A stretch of DNA of 64,000 bases from Artemisia argyi (GCA_030686995.1 CM060708.1:260528044-260592043), one strand, 5' to 3'; counted from the stretch's first letter, positions 11,291 through 23,443 are shown. Program-made: numbers and translations. The notes: generated from the letters alone by a model not told the origin.

Positions 11291-12060
11291 GCTTCTTTAA
11301 TTTTAACCTATTTTTAATTGAATTTTTGCTTTTCTTCCCTAGAATAATTTATAAGTGTGGAAAGCTAAAGAGAGCTTATAACTTAGTTTGATTGAGCTTA
11401 AACAAGCAGAAAATAACACCACTTAACAACTTTAGAGGAATTTGTCAAATTCCCATAAAAATGCCAAATTAGAATTTAGTAACAAGACTTGAAATATAAC
11501 TTGAAATAAGAGTTTCAATATATTAAAAAAACTGAGTACAAGCTTAAAATACAAGGAAATACACTTGGAATTTAAATTATATTAAAAACGACATGTGAAA
11601 ACTACTTTACACTACTCCTACTCTAATACCCTTTCTTCTGGCCTCTTTTCTTCACTTAAATAAGACTTGGCATCAATCTCTTTCTTTCCCACTAGCATTG
11701 GAACCGTTGGATTGGTTCTTTTGATCTCCACCGTTCAAATGGGGTTTTGGCGGGAATTATGGAAAGTGGGTTTGGTGTGGGAATTTAATGAGGGGGGGAA
11801 AGGTTTGTTGGGTTGGTGAGAATTAATGAAGTTTGGTGAATGGCTGGTGGAGTTTGGAGAGGAGGGGGAGCAGGGTTGCAGAAATCATGGAGGTGGGGTG
11901 GAAGGTGAACAGTGGAGCGGGGTTGTGTTTGTTTGACCGGGTCAACGCGAGGGAGTTATATTTTGTTGTGGGCCGGATTTGGTTTAGTGATTGGGCTTGG
12001 GGGTGGACTGTGGATCAGGGGTGGAATTGGATTTGGTTTTTGATGGGTTTAGATAAATAA
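11291..12060 (-). other. Possible remnant of an antisense LTR or promoter region
   Basis: No gene is visible. On the minus strand a pyrimidine-rich stretch leads into a TATTTAAG-like box near 11655, followed by an AT-rich leader, which resembles an LTR promoter. No terminus, primer-binding site or partner copy is seen, so this is only a suggestion. Confidence 0.25.
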
Positions 12061-12560
12061 AAGGGTCCGTTTGCCTTAATATGTAACACAAGGACCATTT
12101 TTGTAATTTGGTGAAAGTTAGGGACCTGTTATGATACTTTCCAAAATTAATTATAAGGACCCATATTGACAAATCTGAATATTATTAGGACCAAAATTAC
12201 AATTTTCCAAAATTTTAAACCCCGAGGACCATTTTTGTCATTTTTGAAAGTTTAGGGGTCATTTTTGCCAATATGTGAAAAACTTTTATCTAAGGACTGA
12301 TATTGAACATTTTTGGATTTCCAAGGACTAAAAATGATTTTTCATCCAAAAATATCCCACCAGGGACCAAATCTGCCAAAGTTTGAAACTCCAGGGACTA
12401 ATTTTGTAATTTTTCAAAACTTTTCCAATTTTTCACCAAAGGACTAAATATGACAATTTGTGATTGTAAAAGGACCTTTGGTGATAATTTTCCATATTTT
12501 GAATATCCAGGGACTAGTTTTGTAATTTTATGAAAGTTGGGGGACTGAAACTGCCAATTT
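12061..12560 (+). repeat. Degenerate repeats of a ggacca-tttttgtaatttt phrase
   Basis: The phrase 'aggaccattttTgtaattt...gaaagtt' recurs at least eight times with drift, for example near 12092, 12229, 12389, 12466 and 12510. It looks like an old minisatellite. No coding potential is seen. Confidence 0.6.
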
Positions 12561-12679
12561 TGCAAACTTTATACGTTTTTCATCTGTTTTTGCTCATTTT
12601 GCATCTAAAACATACAAAACACAATTTTGAAATATTTTTAGTAATTTGATGCATTTCTGAGTGTTTTTGTATGTTTTGC

Positions 12680-13925
12680 AGTTCAGATTTGACCAAAAAT
12701 GATGATTGTTTGAGCACTCATCATTTATACATTCTCATCCGTTTTTATACGTTTTTGTCTATTTTTAAATGTTTCCGTTTGTTTTTAAACGTTTTCATCC
12801 ATTTTTATACATTTTCATCCATTTTCTTATGTCATCGTCCATTTTTATACGTTTCTTACTTTTCATACGTTTTTAATCGTTTTATGCGTTTTCTTATGTT
12901 TTCGTACATTTAGTCCCTAAATGGTTCTTGTGGTTCGCGAGGTATCACGAATTTAGTCCCTAAAATTGATAAAATGTTTTATACGTTCTCATCCGTTTTT
13001 ATGTGCTTTCTTCTGTTTTTATATGTTTTCGTCCGTTTTTATACTTTTTCATATATTTTATATGTTTTCGTCCGTTTTTATACATTCTCATCCGTTTTTA
13101 TACGTTTTGTCCGTTTTAAAACGTTTTCGTCTGTTTTTAAACTTTTTTGTCCGTTTTTATACATTTTCATCCATTTTCTTATGTCTTCGTCAATTTTTAA
13201 ACGTTTCTTACTTTTCATATGTTTTCTTATGTTTTCGTACATTTTTTAACCTTTTTATACATTTTCTTATGTTTTCGTATGTTTTTATACATCTGATTTT
13301 GTTTTTAAATATTTTCGTCCGTATAAAAATTGATGAAACGTATTGAAACAGTCGAAAACGTATAAAAACATAAGAAAATGGACGAAAACATATAAAAACG
13401 TAAGATAACGGCAAAAAAATGTATAAAAATAGACGAAAACATATACGATTGTAAGAAAATGAACGAAATACGTATAAAAAAGGACAAAAATGTAAGAAAA
13501 CACATTAAAACGGGCGAAAACGTATAAAAACATAAGAAATCTGATGAAACACGTATAAAACGAACGAAAAACGTATAAAAACGGACGAAAACGTATAAAA
13601 TGTAAGAAAACGGATGAAAATATATAAAAACGCAAGGTAACATATAGAAACGGATGAAAACGTATAAAAACGTAAGAAAATGGACGAAAACGTATCCAAA
13701 CGGACGAAAAACGTATAAAAATGTAAGAATACGGACGAAAACATATAAAAATGGACAAAAATGTAACAAAACGTAAGAAAATAGACGAAAAACGTATAAA
13801 AACGGACGATAGCGTATAAAAACATAAGAAAACGGACGAAAACATATGAAAATGAATGTAAACGTGTAAATACGGACGAAAACATATAAAAATGTAAGAA
13901 AACGGACGTAATGGACGAAAACATT
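12680..13925. repeat. Large fold-back array of a short gttttcgtccgtttttatac-like unit
   Basis: From about 12.72 to 13.32 kb the plus strand repeats degenerate copies of cgttttcgtccgttttta-tac. From about 13.32 to 13.92 kb it repeats the reverse complement, gacgaaaacgtataaaaacg. The two arms meet near 13320 and could fold into a hairpin more than 1 kb long. Open frames within the array are by-products of its low complexity, yielding monotonous Phe-rich peptides. Related outer sequence on both sides (…ctaaattcgt…) is itself in inverted orientation, at 12945 and 13930. Confidence 0.8.
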
Positions 13926-13960
13926 TTTAGAGACTAAATTCGTTATACCCGGCCACCTAC

Positions 13961-14365
13961 ATGAACCATTTATGTGCAAAAATATTCCACTTTGATTTTT
14001 ATCCGGTAGCCCTTACTTTGACGTACCAAGGTAGCACAAAACCTGAAAGTACGTTGCGGAAAAAAAAAATACACGTACCAAAACAATACAAAACTGAAAA
14101 TACGTTGCTATTGTACAACTATTTTTTTTTTATTTTTTTTTTTTATTTTTTTTTTTTCATATTTGGATATACCTTGTGTCTTTTTCAAATAGAATTCATT
14201 AAACTTTTGAAAAATATCTACAAAGTCCCAAAGGTTAACTACAGTATTTCAGAAAATATAATTATAGCTTCAAATTGTTTTTTATAACATCAAACAAAGG
14301 TAATCTATATCAAAATTAAGCGTGAAGCATATATATATATATATATATATATATAGTGTATCTTT
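13961..14365. other. Gene-free AT-rich stretch with poly-T and an AT microsatellite
   Basis: A T-rich tract lies at 14121-14157 and an (AT)n run at about 14330-14356. Nothing else was recognised. Confidence 0.6.
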
Positions 14366-14660
14366 ATTTTCAGAACCCTGTTAAGTGCGGGAACTGTGAG
14401 AACTCCAATTTTGCATTAGAAAACATGCATGTTCATATAAAATACGTATGTTTTCTTACATACACCTTAATACACATACATGCATAACATACATGTTCAT
14501 ATAAAAACCTGTTAAGTGCAATAGATTAATGCAAAATGGTTTCATTTTTAGAACCCTATTAAGTGCGGGAACTGCGAGAACTCCAATTATGCATTAGAAA
14601 ACATGCATGTTCATATAAAACATGTATGTTTTTTTACATACACCTTAATGCCTATTTTTT
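14366..14660 (+). repeat. Direct repeat of about 105 bp (Helitron-like style)
   Basis: Two copies, roughly 14366-14473 and 14550-14655, share 'agaaccct.ttaagtgcgggaactg.gagaactcc' followed by catgcatgttcatataaaa. The phrase resembles ends of plant Helitron-type repeats, but no defined terminus was found. Confidence 0.55.
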
Positions 14661-15290
14661 TTTTATTTTTTATTTTTTTTAAAGATATGTGGGTTGTTGT
14701 TTACTTTATAGTAAAGTGATACTAACGAAATTACTTAAAACTTAGGGCCTACATGTCAAACTATAAAGTAGAAGCGTTAAACATGAAATTTACAATATAA
14801 AAACAAGACTTCAGTCATCTTCTCCGGTAAAAGGCCTCGTCTATGTTTACTTCGTTAAAAATAAATTTTGAGCCCTCTTTTACTACTGTGTGACTCAAAT
14901 TATAAGTTTCTAACATTTTTAAAGTAATCCTTCATAGAAACATAGCTTACTTGAATAAAAACATCCGAAAGTGAGTTTATACTAACATTAAGATCTAGAT
15001 ATTAGAGGCCTTACCCTTTGCCATTGCACAGCCTGCACATGCCCAGATCTGAGCCTGTATATAAGATATCAAAATCGATAAGTCTTGGAAGGGTCATTGC
15101 CCGTCTTCACTACCCTCCACCCTTGGATTGATATGATGCTTTATTAAAACTTCACATCGGCTTATACATATAAAGACATTATACATCTTACCAATTTTGT
15201 ATACAACAATGAATAGAGCTTCAGTCATTATTATACTTAACTTGTTTTAGTATGTGTTTTCATGCGATGCATGTTAGCATTTATGTTTAG
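14661..15290. other. Intergenic stretch, nothing recognised
   Basis: It is AT-rich sequence without a credible ORF, repeat boundary or RNA gene that I can support. Confidence 0.5.
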
Positions 15291-15396
15291 AGGTGTGCAG
15301 AATTCGGGTAATAATCCACACGAACTGAAAACCGAAATAGAATAGAACCGAAATTGTAACCAAACCGAATTTGTCAAAAGCGAACCGAAAACCGAA

Positions 15397-15473
<77 letters not shown>

Positions 15474-15672
15474 CATTAAAACTCTTTTATAATATAAATA
15501 TAACATTTTTTAAGGTTATTTTTTTTCTTAAAATTTATATAACTAAATATATATATAATTAAAATTATTTAATTCGTGTTATTCGGTTCGGTTTAACCCA
15601 ATTTGAATTCGGTTTGGTTCAGTTTTAGGTTTTACCCAAAAAAAATTAACCGAACTGAACTGATAAACACCT
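15291..15672. mobile_element. MITE-like element with ccgaa/ttcgg inverted arms
   Basis: The left arm is rich in ccgaaaccgaat phrases and the right arm in ttcggttcggttt phrases. The ends read AGGTGT and ACACCT, and a long TA microsatellite fills the centre. This is the style of hAT-type MITEs. A target duplication was not identified. Confidence 0.45.
15399..15467. repeat. (TA)n microsatellite, about 69 bp
   Basis: Uninterrupted alternating TA. The antisense Tyr/Ile-repeat open frame over it is an artefact. Confidence 0.95.
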
Positions 15673-17391
15673 TCATGAAAGCTTGAGCTACCCAATTCAA
15701 ATTGGGCTTTATAAACCCTTACGAGCCCAATAATCTAAGGGTTTGAGTTACTTTAAGACTTTTAGTTCGTATTATGCAAAGATGAATTATTTTTCGAATA
15801 TGAAAATATAAATTTAATAGCAAAATGCCAAAATGTATCTTGATAGTTATGGTTACTATCATTAATTTACCAAACTATAATGTAACCTTATGTTTGACTG
15901 TCGTAAATTTGAAATCGACGTATAGTTGGAGAAGTCGACAAGACTGATTTTAAGTGCATGTGATGCATTTATGTACCTGCGTACAAACTTACGATCATTT
16001 ATCATGATGATATGAGTGATATTGAAAGCATACACACGTTGTAACGTATTTAAACCGAATTTGGACCATGCGTGAAGTGAATCTCGCCCAAGAGTTTCAT
16101 TTGGTTCACCCTACTGGCCTACTCAATCATGGTTTGCAATCTTGCCTATCACGCAGACAGTGACATAGCCGACATGAGAATAAGATGGCAGGTACCCCTT
16201 CAACAAAGTAACTTCAAGCCTTACAAATACTCTAGATTTTGATATTATGGTTGTACCCAAGCATGTGCAATTTATGTGATCAAACTCGGTTTTGCTCACT
16301 TTCGCAGAAAGATTGTGACAAGAGAGAAATGTTATGTTGCCAAGAGTAAAAAGGCACAACTACCGTCATTCATCAACTGAAATGTTATGCACTATATAAC
16401 TTTACTCAGTGCAACAATCTTTTTATACCATTCTCAAAATAACGATTGTGACAAGAGAGAATGTGATCAAGAGTCTCATATCTTGAAATATACACAATCA
16501 TTCTAGTATGGCACAAGTTATACGATACTCGTAGACCTTTATTCTTATTTCTAGAACAAAAAAGTAATCAATCAGGCAATCATATATTTTTAAAAAATAA
16601 TAAAAATAATAAATAAATAAATAAATAAAAAGCGCTTAAGAATACCTTAACACCACCATACTCAACCATCAACCACCACATGCCTCAACCTAAAATTACA
16701 AAACATTCAATGGGAAAGAGCAAAACACCATAATTTATCCAACATTGTCACTTAGGAAAGTTATGACAGCAAACATTAGTTTATAGTTTGGTTTCAAGTC
16801 GTTTGAGTCAAAATTACCCTTTCTTTACTTTTTATTTCTTTATTTGGAAAAATGAGAAACCTTCAAGTCGTTTGAGTCAAAATTAGCCTTCAAGTATAAT
16901 GGCCTCAAATGGGCTGAAATTTCTCATGCATTCATTTTAACCAATATATATTTGGAAAAATGAGAAACCTAAGTGGGCTGAATTTCTCATTTCAAACTTC
17001 AAAGGTCCTAACGACTAACAAGACCAATGTCTTAAGTCTTAACCCAAACGTGTGTCCATATCAATGGGGAGAAAAGAAAATGAAAAATAAAAAACAAAAA
17101 AAGAGGGAACTGGTACATAAGGCTACATAGTAAGGCTCTCACGATCGATCCATAGTTGATCGCCAGTCGATCGCTTCTAATGTGGCACATTGCCTCAATC
17201 GATCGATCGCATGTGTTTTCTTGGATGTGGGTCGTCCAAACGACCTCGATTGTCCAAGTGAAACTTGTGTATTTATTTGTTTTGTTTCATGGGCTGGACT
17301 AAAAAAAAAATGTTACCGTTAGGTTGGGATAAGCTCATAAGCAGCTTGTTCTTTTGAAGATGATGATGGATGTTTTGAGGATGATGATGGT

Positions 17392-17432
<41 letters not shown>

Positions 17433-18587
17433 AGATGTATAAATTTTTATGTATAATGTACAAGCTGCTAGTTCTTGTTTCTTATTTTTGAAACAAAACT
17501 GTTTTGACCAATTTTAGTAGTTGTTTTGTAGTACTATATTAAAAAAGTTGTAAAGGGAGAAACTTAATTTTGTTGTTAAAAAGATTTTTTTTTTTTAATT
17601 ATTAAAAAAGAATGAAGGTCGTCTTATTGTGACAACTAATCGCCTGAAGGTCGCAGGAAAAAGAAAGCTGACGAGACAGAGAAAATGAGAGGGATTAACC
17701 CTCGTCACTGTCTTTAGCCTAATGATTCCTACGAAATTGAGCATTAAAAGTTAACGAATGACCCTCAAGACTCATGCAGGTATCTGATCCTACGATTCGT
17801 ACAACCTTATGTGGACAAAAATCCACTCACGTAAACTCTTCTGTTTACACATTATTTTTGTTTCATTTAAACAAAATGAAAAACAAAGAACGGCTTGTCA
17901 TTCAGTGTCTTATTTGACAAACGGAGTTCGCGATTTAGATGGCCTGCTAAAATTAAAGGTTGGTCCAGGCGTGCTCGAAAGCTATAAAATTGTCTTTTTT
18001 TGATACTGTATTTAATACATGACCGGCTATGCTGACTAATTAAGTGTTTCACGTTTATAACTTTAATAAAGTTAAGTTAGAGCATTGGTGAAGAATGAAA
18101 AGTACTCAAGACACAATATTAGCTAGCTACTACTTATAAAGTTTTAATTTCCATACGAAAAATGACAAAAACACCTTTGCAGAATATAGTCTACATTGGA
18201 TAGTAAGAAAGTCAACATAATTAATGCATATGATTAGGAATTAAATATTAAGCTATTAATTTAATCATTTGGATGTTTTGAAATTGTGTATCTATATGTT
18301 TGTTATGTATGTGGATTCTCGAATATAAGTACATTATGTATGCTGGTTATAGAATATGCGATAACATATATCTAATGTATCATAATAGCTTTCAATTAGT
18401 CTTTTGGCATAGTCCCAACTCTCAGCTTCGTTTGATCCTTTGAGGTTCTTCAGTGGGAATCATTTATAAGTGTCTTCTTGCTGCATAGGAATCGAATAAT
18501 CGGCTCACAGTTTTGTGTTTTTTTTATCCAAGAGGTCTGTTCAAGTTCAAGAAGAAACTAGAAACTAAATGATCATCATATATAAGC
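15673..18587. other. Gene-free intergenic stretch with simple repeats
   Basis: It holds an (AAAT)n run near 16603-16628, a GATC-rich patch at about 17141-17210 with several cgatcgatc copies, and a poly-T tract of about 36 bases at 17396-17431. Short ORFs here have no recognisable motif. A 78-codon minus ORF at 16123-16359 was considered and not accepted. Confidence 0.5.
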
Positions 18588-18784
18588 TCACCTAGACTAA
18601 TAATTGATCTAAGACAAATGCTACTCGAGTTGGGTGCATTGGTAGGACACAAATTTGAAATTTCTATGATCGTATTTGTAGTTGCTCACCTATACTAATG
18701 ATTGATCTAAGACAAATGCTACTAGGGTTGGGTGACATTGGTAGGACACAAATTTCTTTGATCGTATATAGGTTTTTGTAGTTA
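18588..18784 (+). repeat. Tandem duplication of about 98 bp
   Basis: Units 18588-18685 and 18686-18784 share 'attgatctaagacaaatgct' and 'ggtaggacacaaatt', with scattered differences and a short indel. Confidence 0.8.
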
Positions 18785-19670
18785 AGGACATAAAATATAT
18801 CTATATCAACAAGAGGTGATAACATGAGTACGTCATACGTATTGAATAACATGACTAAATGATCTATATATCAAGCATGTTTTCTCCACTTTTCCAATGT
18901 TATACATATGATCAAATATCCAAAAACAACATACACTACTAGACCATACACACCGAAATATATATGAAGACGGAAAGATGCAGAACAAAAAAGCCAAGGA
19001 AATAGAAAAGCAAAACAATAGCATAAGAATAACTGGAAAATAATTTATCCATCAACGAGAAACAGAGATGAAGTCCCCTGTTGGACACCAGCTCAGGTCT
19101 AAAATCGTATCATGTGAGAAATGATGAAAGTTGGACTTTGGATGATTAATCTAGCTTTTATGGTTTATTAACGAATAATGCCACCTTATTTTGGAACCCC
19201 ACTGTGTTCTCGAGTCTTTCTTGGTAGGAATAAATATGATAGTTAAAGAAAAGTAAAGAAAAAAGGTGGAAAGGAAAGAAAGTTCTTTTATTTCATGTTT
19301 TCGAATTAAAAGAAAATGAAAGGAAACTTAAGAAATTTGTGTTCTCGAGATGGAAGGAAAAAAAGTAAAAAAGAAAAAAATAATAATAATAATTATTATT
19401 TTACCCTTTTAGAGATACATAAACAATATTTAAAACATGAGATATAAAATAATAAGGGATTATATTGGTTATTTTATGATAAATAGTTTTGGTGTATATT
19501 AATTTTCTTTCAAATCGGCTCATATTTAGGTGGAAAAAAACATAAATTTTTTTCTAGCATTTTCTTTCTTTTTCCTATTCTACTCTTCATTGATATGCTA
19601 TGCTTTTATCATTGACATATGCATGTGTTGTACAAACTAATCTATACTACTATATAATGTATTTGGGACT
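18785..19670. other. Intergenic stretch, nothing recognised
   Basis: It is A-rich with purine-rich tracts around 19250-19390. No gene or terminal motif could be supported. Confidence 0.5.
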
Positions 19671-19739
19671 ATTCTATAATTAGAAAGGCTTAAAAATTCA
19701 GACTTTTAGTTACTAATTATGGAAACAACTACCCCTAAC

Positions 19740-19898
19740 AATTTATAACCACTTCAACAATCACCCCCAACAATTTATAACAACCTCAACAACCACCCCC
19801 AACAATTTATAATCATCTCAACAACCACTTTCCACCACCCCACCTCTCTCCTCTTCACCCCAATAATCCGCCCCCGCATCGCGCGGGCACCTTTCTAG
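19740..19898 (+). mobile_element. Helitron-like 3' terminus with subterminal 32-bp repeats
   Basis: A GC-rich hairpin (ccccgcatcgcgcggg, about 19872-19887) lies 7 bases upstream of CTAG at 19895-19898, followed by T. This is the known Helitron end: a hairpin close to CTRR, inserted at a T. Upstream, a 32-bp unit containing aatttataac and aacaaccaccccca repeats at 19740, 19772 and 19804. The 5' end was not located, so the element's extent is unknown. Confidence 0.6.
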
Positions 19899-20263
19899 TT
19901 TTATTGAATTAGAAATCAACTTCTTGCTAAAAAAGATAACAATTTAATCATAGGGAGAGAGTGTGAGAGACGTCAACTTGTCTAATTTTATCAACTAGCA
20001 TTGTCAAGTTCGGTATACATTCAAGACAGAGAGCCATGAACGGTTCTGAATTTGGTTGGGTTGGTTTTGTGCAATTAATCAATCTCACACGTCACATGTG
20101 CGTGTGCATTTTGCTATTTAGCTATTATTCTTATAATGTATATCATCAATTTATAGTAAAGAATTTAATTTTAATCACATGTAGCCAAAGAACGAAAAGT
20201 GTTTCTTCCTGCGGCGAATAAAGGAAGAGAAAGGGCTCTCTAATGCCTTATTTGTAGTTGCAA

Positions 20264-20295
20264 CTAGTTATAATTCTCGCGCACGAGCGGGTTTT
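20264..20295 (-). mobile_element. Second Helitron-like 3' terminus, minus strand
   Basis: On the minus strand the sequence runs cccgctcgtgcgcgag, then aattataa, then CTAG (20267-20264) and T. The hairpin-plus-CTAG structure matches a Helitron end facing the one at 19898. The body would lie to the right, and its 5' end is not identified. Confidence 0.5.
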
Positions 20296-20589
20296 TTTTT
20301 AATTTTTTGAAATAATTATTTAAAATTTTTAATCATATTGTTAATTGTATCTTATCTATATTTTTTGTATTTATCTTCTAGTTGTGTTGTGGATAAATAT
20401 AAAATAAATAACTTTTTTTTTAAATATCTTATCTATATTTTTTGTATTTATCTTCTATTTATGTTATGGATAAATATAAAATATTACCTAATAAGAAAAT
20501 CTTTTTTTTAATAAAATATTACTAAATCAGGTATGAATTGATTTTTTTTTAAATGCAAAATTCCCAATAGGGTTTTATTTTATTATATA

Positions 20590-20847
20590 CTCCCTCCGTC
20601 CCATTTTATAAGTACATGTTTGAAAAGTCAAAGTCTTTTTATTCAGAGTTTGACCATCGTTATTTTTTTTTCGTGTTATATAATACTTGATACAAAATAT
20701 ATAAATTGATTTGTGTTTTAAATGTATTTTCATTAGTATACTTTTCATGAATTATTATATAAAACGAAAAAAAATAATTACGGTCAAGCTCTGAAGGAAA
20801 AGACTTTGACTTTTCAAACATGGACTTATAAAATGGGACGGAGGGAG
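20590..20847. mobile_element. Stowaway-type (Tc1/mariner) MITE, 258 bp
   Basis: It begins CTCCCTCCGTCCCATTTTAT and ends with the inverted complement. It is flanked by TA on both sides (20588-20589 and 20848-20849), the expected target duplication. It has no coding capacity. Confidence 0.92.
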
Positions 20848-21730
20848 TAAAAGATATCCAATTGTAAACTTGTCGCTTTCGGTTTGTAGTTTGTATAGTA
20901 TCTGAAATCATAGACCATCGAATATGTTACCAACTAATTAGCTTTAGCCAATCTGTTACGAGACTCAAGGTCCAGAAAATCTAGACGACACTTTCGGGCT
21001 AGCATTTCTAATCTTCATATGTAACACCTGCCCGTTCGTAGACAATCTAACACTAAAAAGCTGGTCCCAGGTGCATAGCTTGTACGTGCTAAAGTGACGA
21101 TTGAAATGAAGAAAAGGATAGTAGATAGTAGATACGGGGACTCATCACTCATGGGTCCATTTTTGTAGCTTTTGCAGTTATAACATCATAAATTATATGA
21201 CTATTCTTAATTATACGAATTTTATACTTTATTCAATTCATTTCTTTATTTATGCGTTACATGCTTTGTTATTCCATCATTGTTTAAATTTACTCAAAAA
21301 GATATGTACTCCATAACCAATTTATTGTCATCGATCTGATTATTGTATGATGCGTACGTGAATAAAATCATAATCTATTTTAAGAGTGTGATAATTAATA
21401 ATTACCCACCTAATGCATTTAACTTCGAGACATAATTCTCATAACTCTGTATTTCAATCCTCAAATACGTGTTGATCATCAATATCCAACAAACAATTTT
21501 AAAGATTGCTACAAATAATGGGCATGTGAGTTGTTTATCTTATTGAATTCCTTTTCTTTGAACAAACTATATAAACAGCAAATCAAGTGCACATAGAAAA
21601 AACGTTTTAAACTAAATATATATATATATATATGATAGTAAACTTAAAACATACAAAACAAATGACAAAAACAAACCATCCACTTGAACCAGTTTAATTA
21701 TAATACAAACGGGGACCCTAACAATACACA
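20848..21730. other. Intergenic stretch downstream of chalcone synthase
   Basis: It is AT-rich with a short TA microsatellite at about 21618-21635. No other feature could be supported. Confidence 0.5.
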
Positions 21731-21736
21731 TTTATT
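21731..21736 (-). terminator. Candidate polyadenylation signal of the CHS gene
   Basis: AATAAA on the minus strand lies about 71 bases after the CHS stop codon, a usual plant distance. Plant poly(A) signals are loose, so this is tentative. Confidence 0.45.
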
Positions 21737-21806
21737 TAGTAGAAAACAAAAACGGTTTATAATTTAATTGTTCCGACATGCATATATCCATAATCATGCA
21801 ACTAGT

Positions 21807-23290
21807 TTAGTTTACAACTGATATAGTGGTTGGGAGGCTGTGGAGGACCACGGTTTCGACAGTCAAACCAGGACCGAACCCGAATAAAACACCCCAATCT
21901 AGCCCTTCGCCGGTTGTGGCCTTACCCTCCTCAGCCGACTTCTTCCTCATTTCATCAATAATGAACAAAACACATGCACTTGACATGTTTCCATACTCAC
22001 TAAGAACGTGTCTAGTGGCTCTCATCTTCTCCTCCTTGAGACCGAGCTTAAGCTCAACCTGGTCCAGTATAGCTGGACCACCAGGGTGAGCGATCCAAAA
22101 GATCGAGTTCCAGTCACTTATACCTAATGGAGAAAAGGCTTGTGTCAATGCCTTCTCTATGTTCTTGGAGATCAACCCTGGTACGTCTTTGAGGAGATGA
22201 AATGTTAGCCCGACTTCCCTCAAGTGTCCATCGATTGCTCCCTCCGAGTCTGGTAAGATAGTTTGAGCAGCAGATATCATCTCGAACAACGGACGCTCTT
22301 TTGTCAAGTCAGGGTCTGAACCAACAATGACAGCCGCAGCTCCATCCCCGAACAAAGCTTGACCAACGAGTGAATCAAGGTGAGTGTCGTTAGGACCACG
22401 GAATGTGACTGCAGTAATCTCGGAACAAACAACTAGGACACGTGCATCCTTGTTGTTTTCTGCGAGGTCTTTTGCTAGACGAAGAACCGTCCCACCTGCA
22501 AAGCACCCTTGTTGGTACATCATAAAACGTTTGACCGAAGGGCGGAGGCCGAGGAGTTTGGTGAGTTGGTAATCAGCCCCGGGCATGTCTACACCAGATG
22601 TGGTGCAGAAGATTAGGTGGGTGATTTTAGATTTTGGTTGTCCCCATTCTTTAATAGCTTTTACTGCGGCTTCTTTTCCAAGCTTTGGGACCTCAACGAC
22701 CACCACATCCTGGCGAGCATCAAGGGACGGAGCCATGTACTCACAAAGGCTTGGGTTCTCTTTAAGATACTCCTCCGTGAGGTGCATGTATCGTTTTCTT
22801 ATCATAGACTTGTCGCCTGCAAATATCATGCATGTAACTGTAAGCAAGACACTACATGTAACAGTAAACAAAGCCTTAGTTCTTTAAGGGACAAGTCATA
22901 TACATAGTCTAATAACAATTTACTTGGTTATATCAAACAATATAACAATGATTGAAAAGTTAAATAAATAAGTGAGTGATCTTTTGAGTTAGCTGATGAT
23001 GAAAATATCAACCACGTAAACTTTCTCATGTTTCATACTTATATACTGATTTTGTGAAATAATGAAATAAAATCAAGGAAACATGAATTATATAGGTACA
23101 TACACATGCGCTTGAATTTCTCTTTAAGATCAACCATGTGTTCACTTTTAGTGATCCGAAAATAGTAATCGGGATAATCAGCTTGATATACACAATTAGC
23201 CGGAGTTGCAGTGCCAATTGCTAGAATGGTAGCCGGACCTTGAGCCCGTTGAGCCTCTCTGATGGCTGCAATATCAGTTAAGGAAGCCAT
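21807..23290 (-). CDS. CHS: Chalcone synthase, two exons (join 23290-23104, 22816-21807), 398 aa
   Basis: This type III polyketide synthase condenses 4-coumaroyl-CoA with three malonyl-CoA to naringenin chalcone, the entry step of flavonoid and anthocyanin synthesis, in the cytosol. Exon 1 encodes 62 residues plus the first base of Cys63. The intron has GT...AG ends and interrupts that Cys codon, the conserved plant CHS intron position. The catalytic triad is visible: Cys167 in QQGCFAGG, His306 in [10 protein letters not shown] and Asn339 in SEYGNMSSA (alfalfa 164, 303 and 336). The GFGPG loop and the [12 protein letters not shown] region with its Phe are intact. Start ATG (MASLTDI) and length fit Asteraceae CHS. 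The last residues (TTISVVN) differ from the variable tails I know. I infer a functional gene. A close paralogue such as another chalcone-type synthase is possible but less likely. Confidence 0.97.
22817..23103 (-). other. CHS: CHS intron, 287 bp
   Basis: The donor is GTATGTACC and the acceptor TTTGCAG on the minus strand, splitting codon Cys63 after its first base. It is short and AT-rich, with no inserted element. Confidence 0.93.
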
Positions 23291-23377
23291 CGGTGTTTAA
23301 TATCGGTTAACCAAAATGACAATGATCTTTGTGTGTAGAGAAGTGCAAGTGATGGTAGACATGAGGTGAATGAGTGT

Positions 23378-23388
23378 TTATTATATAG
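23378..23388 (-). promoter_or_regulatory. CHS: CHS TATA box
   Basis: CTATATAATAA on the minus strand lies about 90 bases upstream of the CHS ATG, which would give a leader of roughly 55-65 bases. Confidence 0.75.
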
Positions 23389-23399
23389 AGGGGAAGTGT

Positions 23400-23405
23400 G
23401 GTAGG
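23400..23405 (-). promoter_or_regulatory. CHS: CHS H-box / MYB-type element (CCTACC)
   Basis: ACCTACCA on the minus strand lies just upstream of the TATA box. CCTACC H-boxes and ACC-rich MYB sites are known light- and stress-responsive elements of CHS promoters. Confidence 0.55.
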
Positions 23406-23443
23406 TATAATGTACCCAAGTTTTACGAGCGATGGTCATAGAT

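Noticed and set aside
12680..13925. CRISPR-like array
   Set aside because: Units are degenerate and contiguous with no unique spacers, switch orientation halfway, and lie in plant DNA.
12671..13979. Several overlapping ORFs of up to 224 codons
   Set aside because: They are Phe/Tyr/Arg-rich frames of the short-word array, open in several frames at once because of base composition.
16123..16359. 78-codon minus ORF with protein-like composition
   Set aside because: It has no recognised motif, no splice context and no repeat partner; it could be a decayed exon but cannot be supported.
22585..22907. Plus-strand ORFs over the CHS gene
   Set aside because: They are antisense shadows of CHS exon 2.
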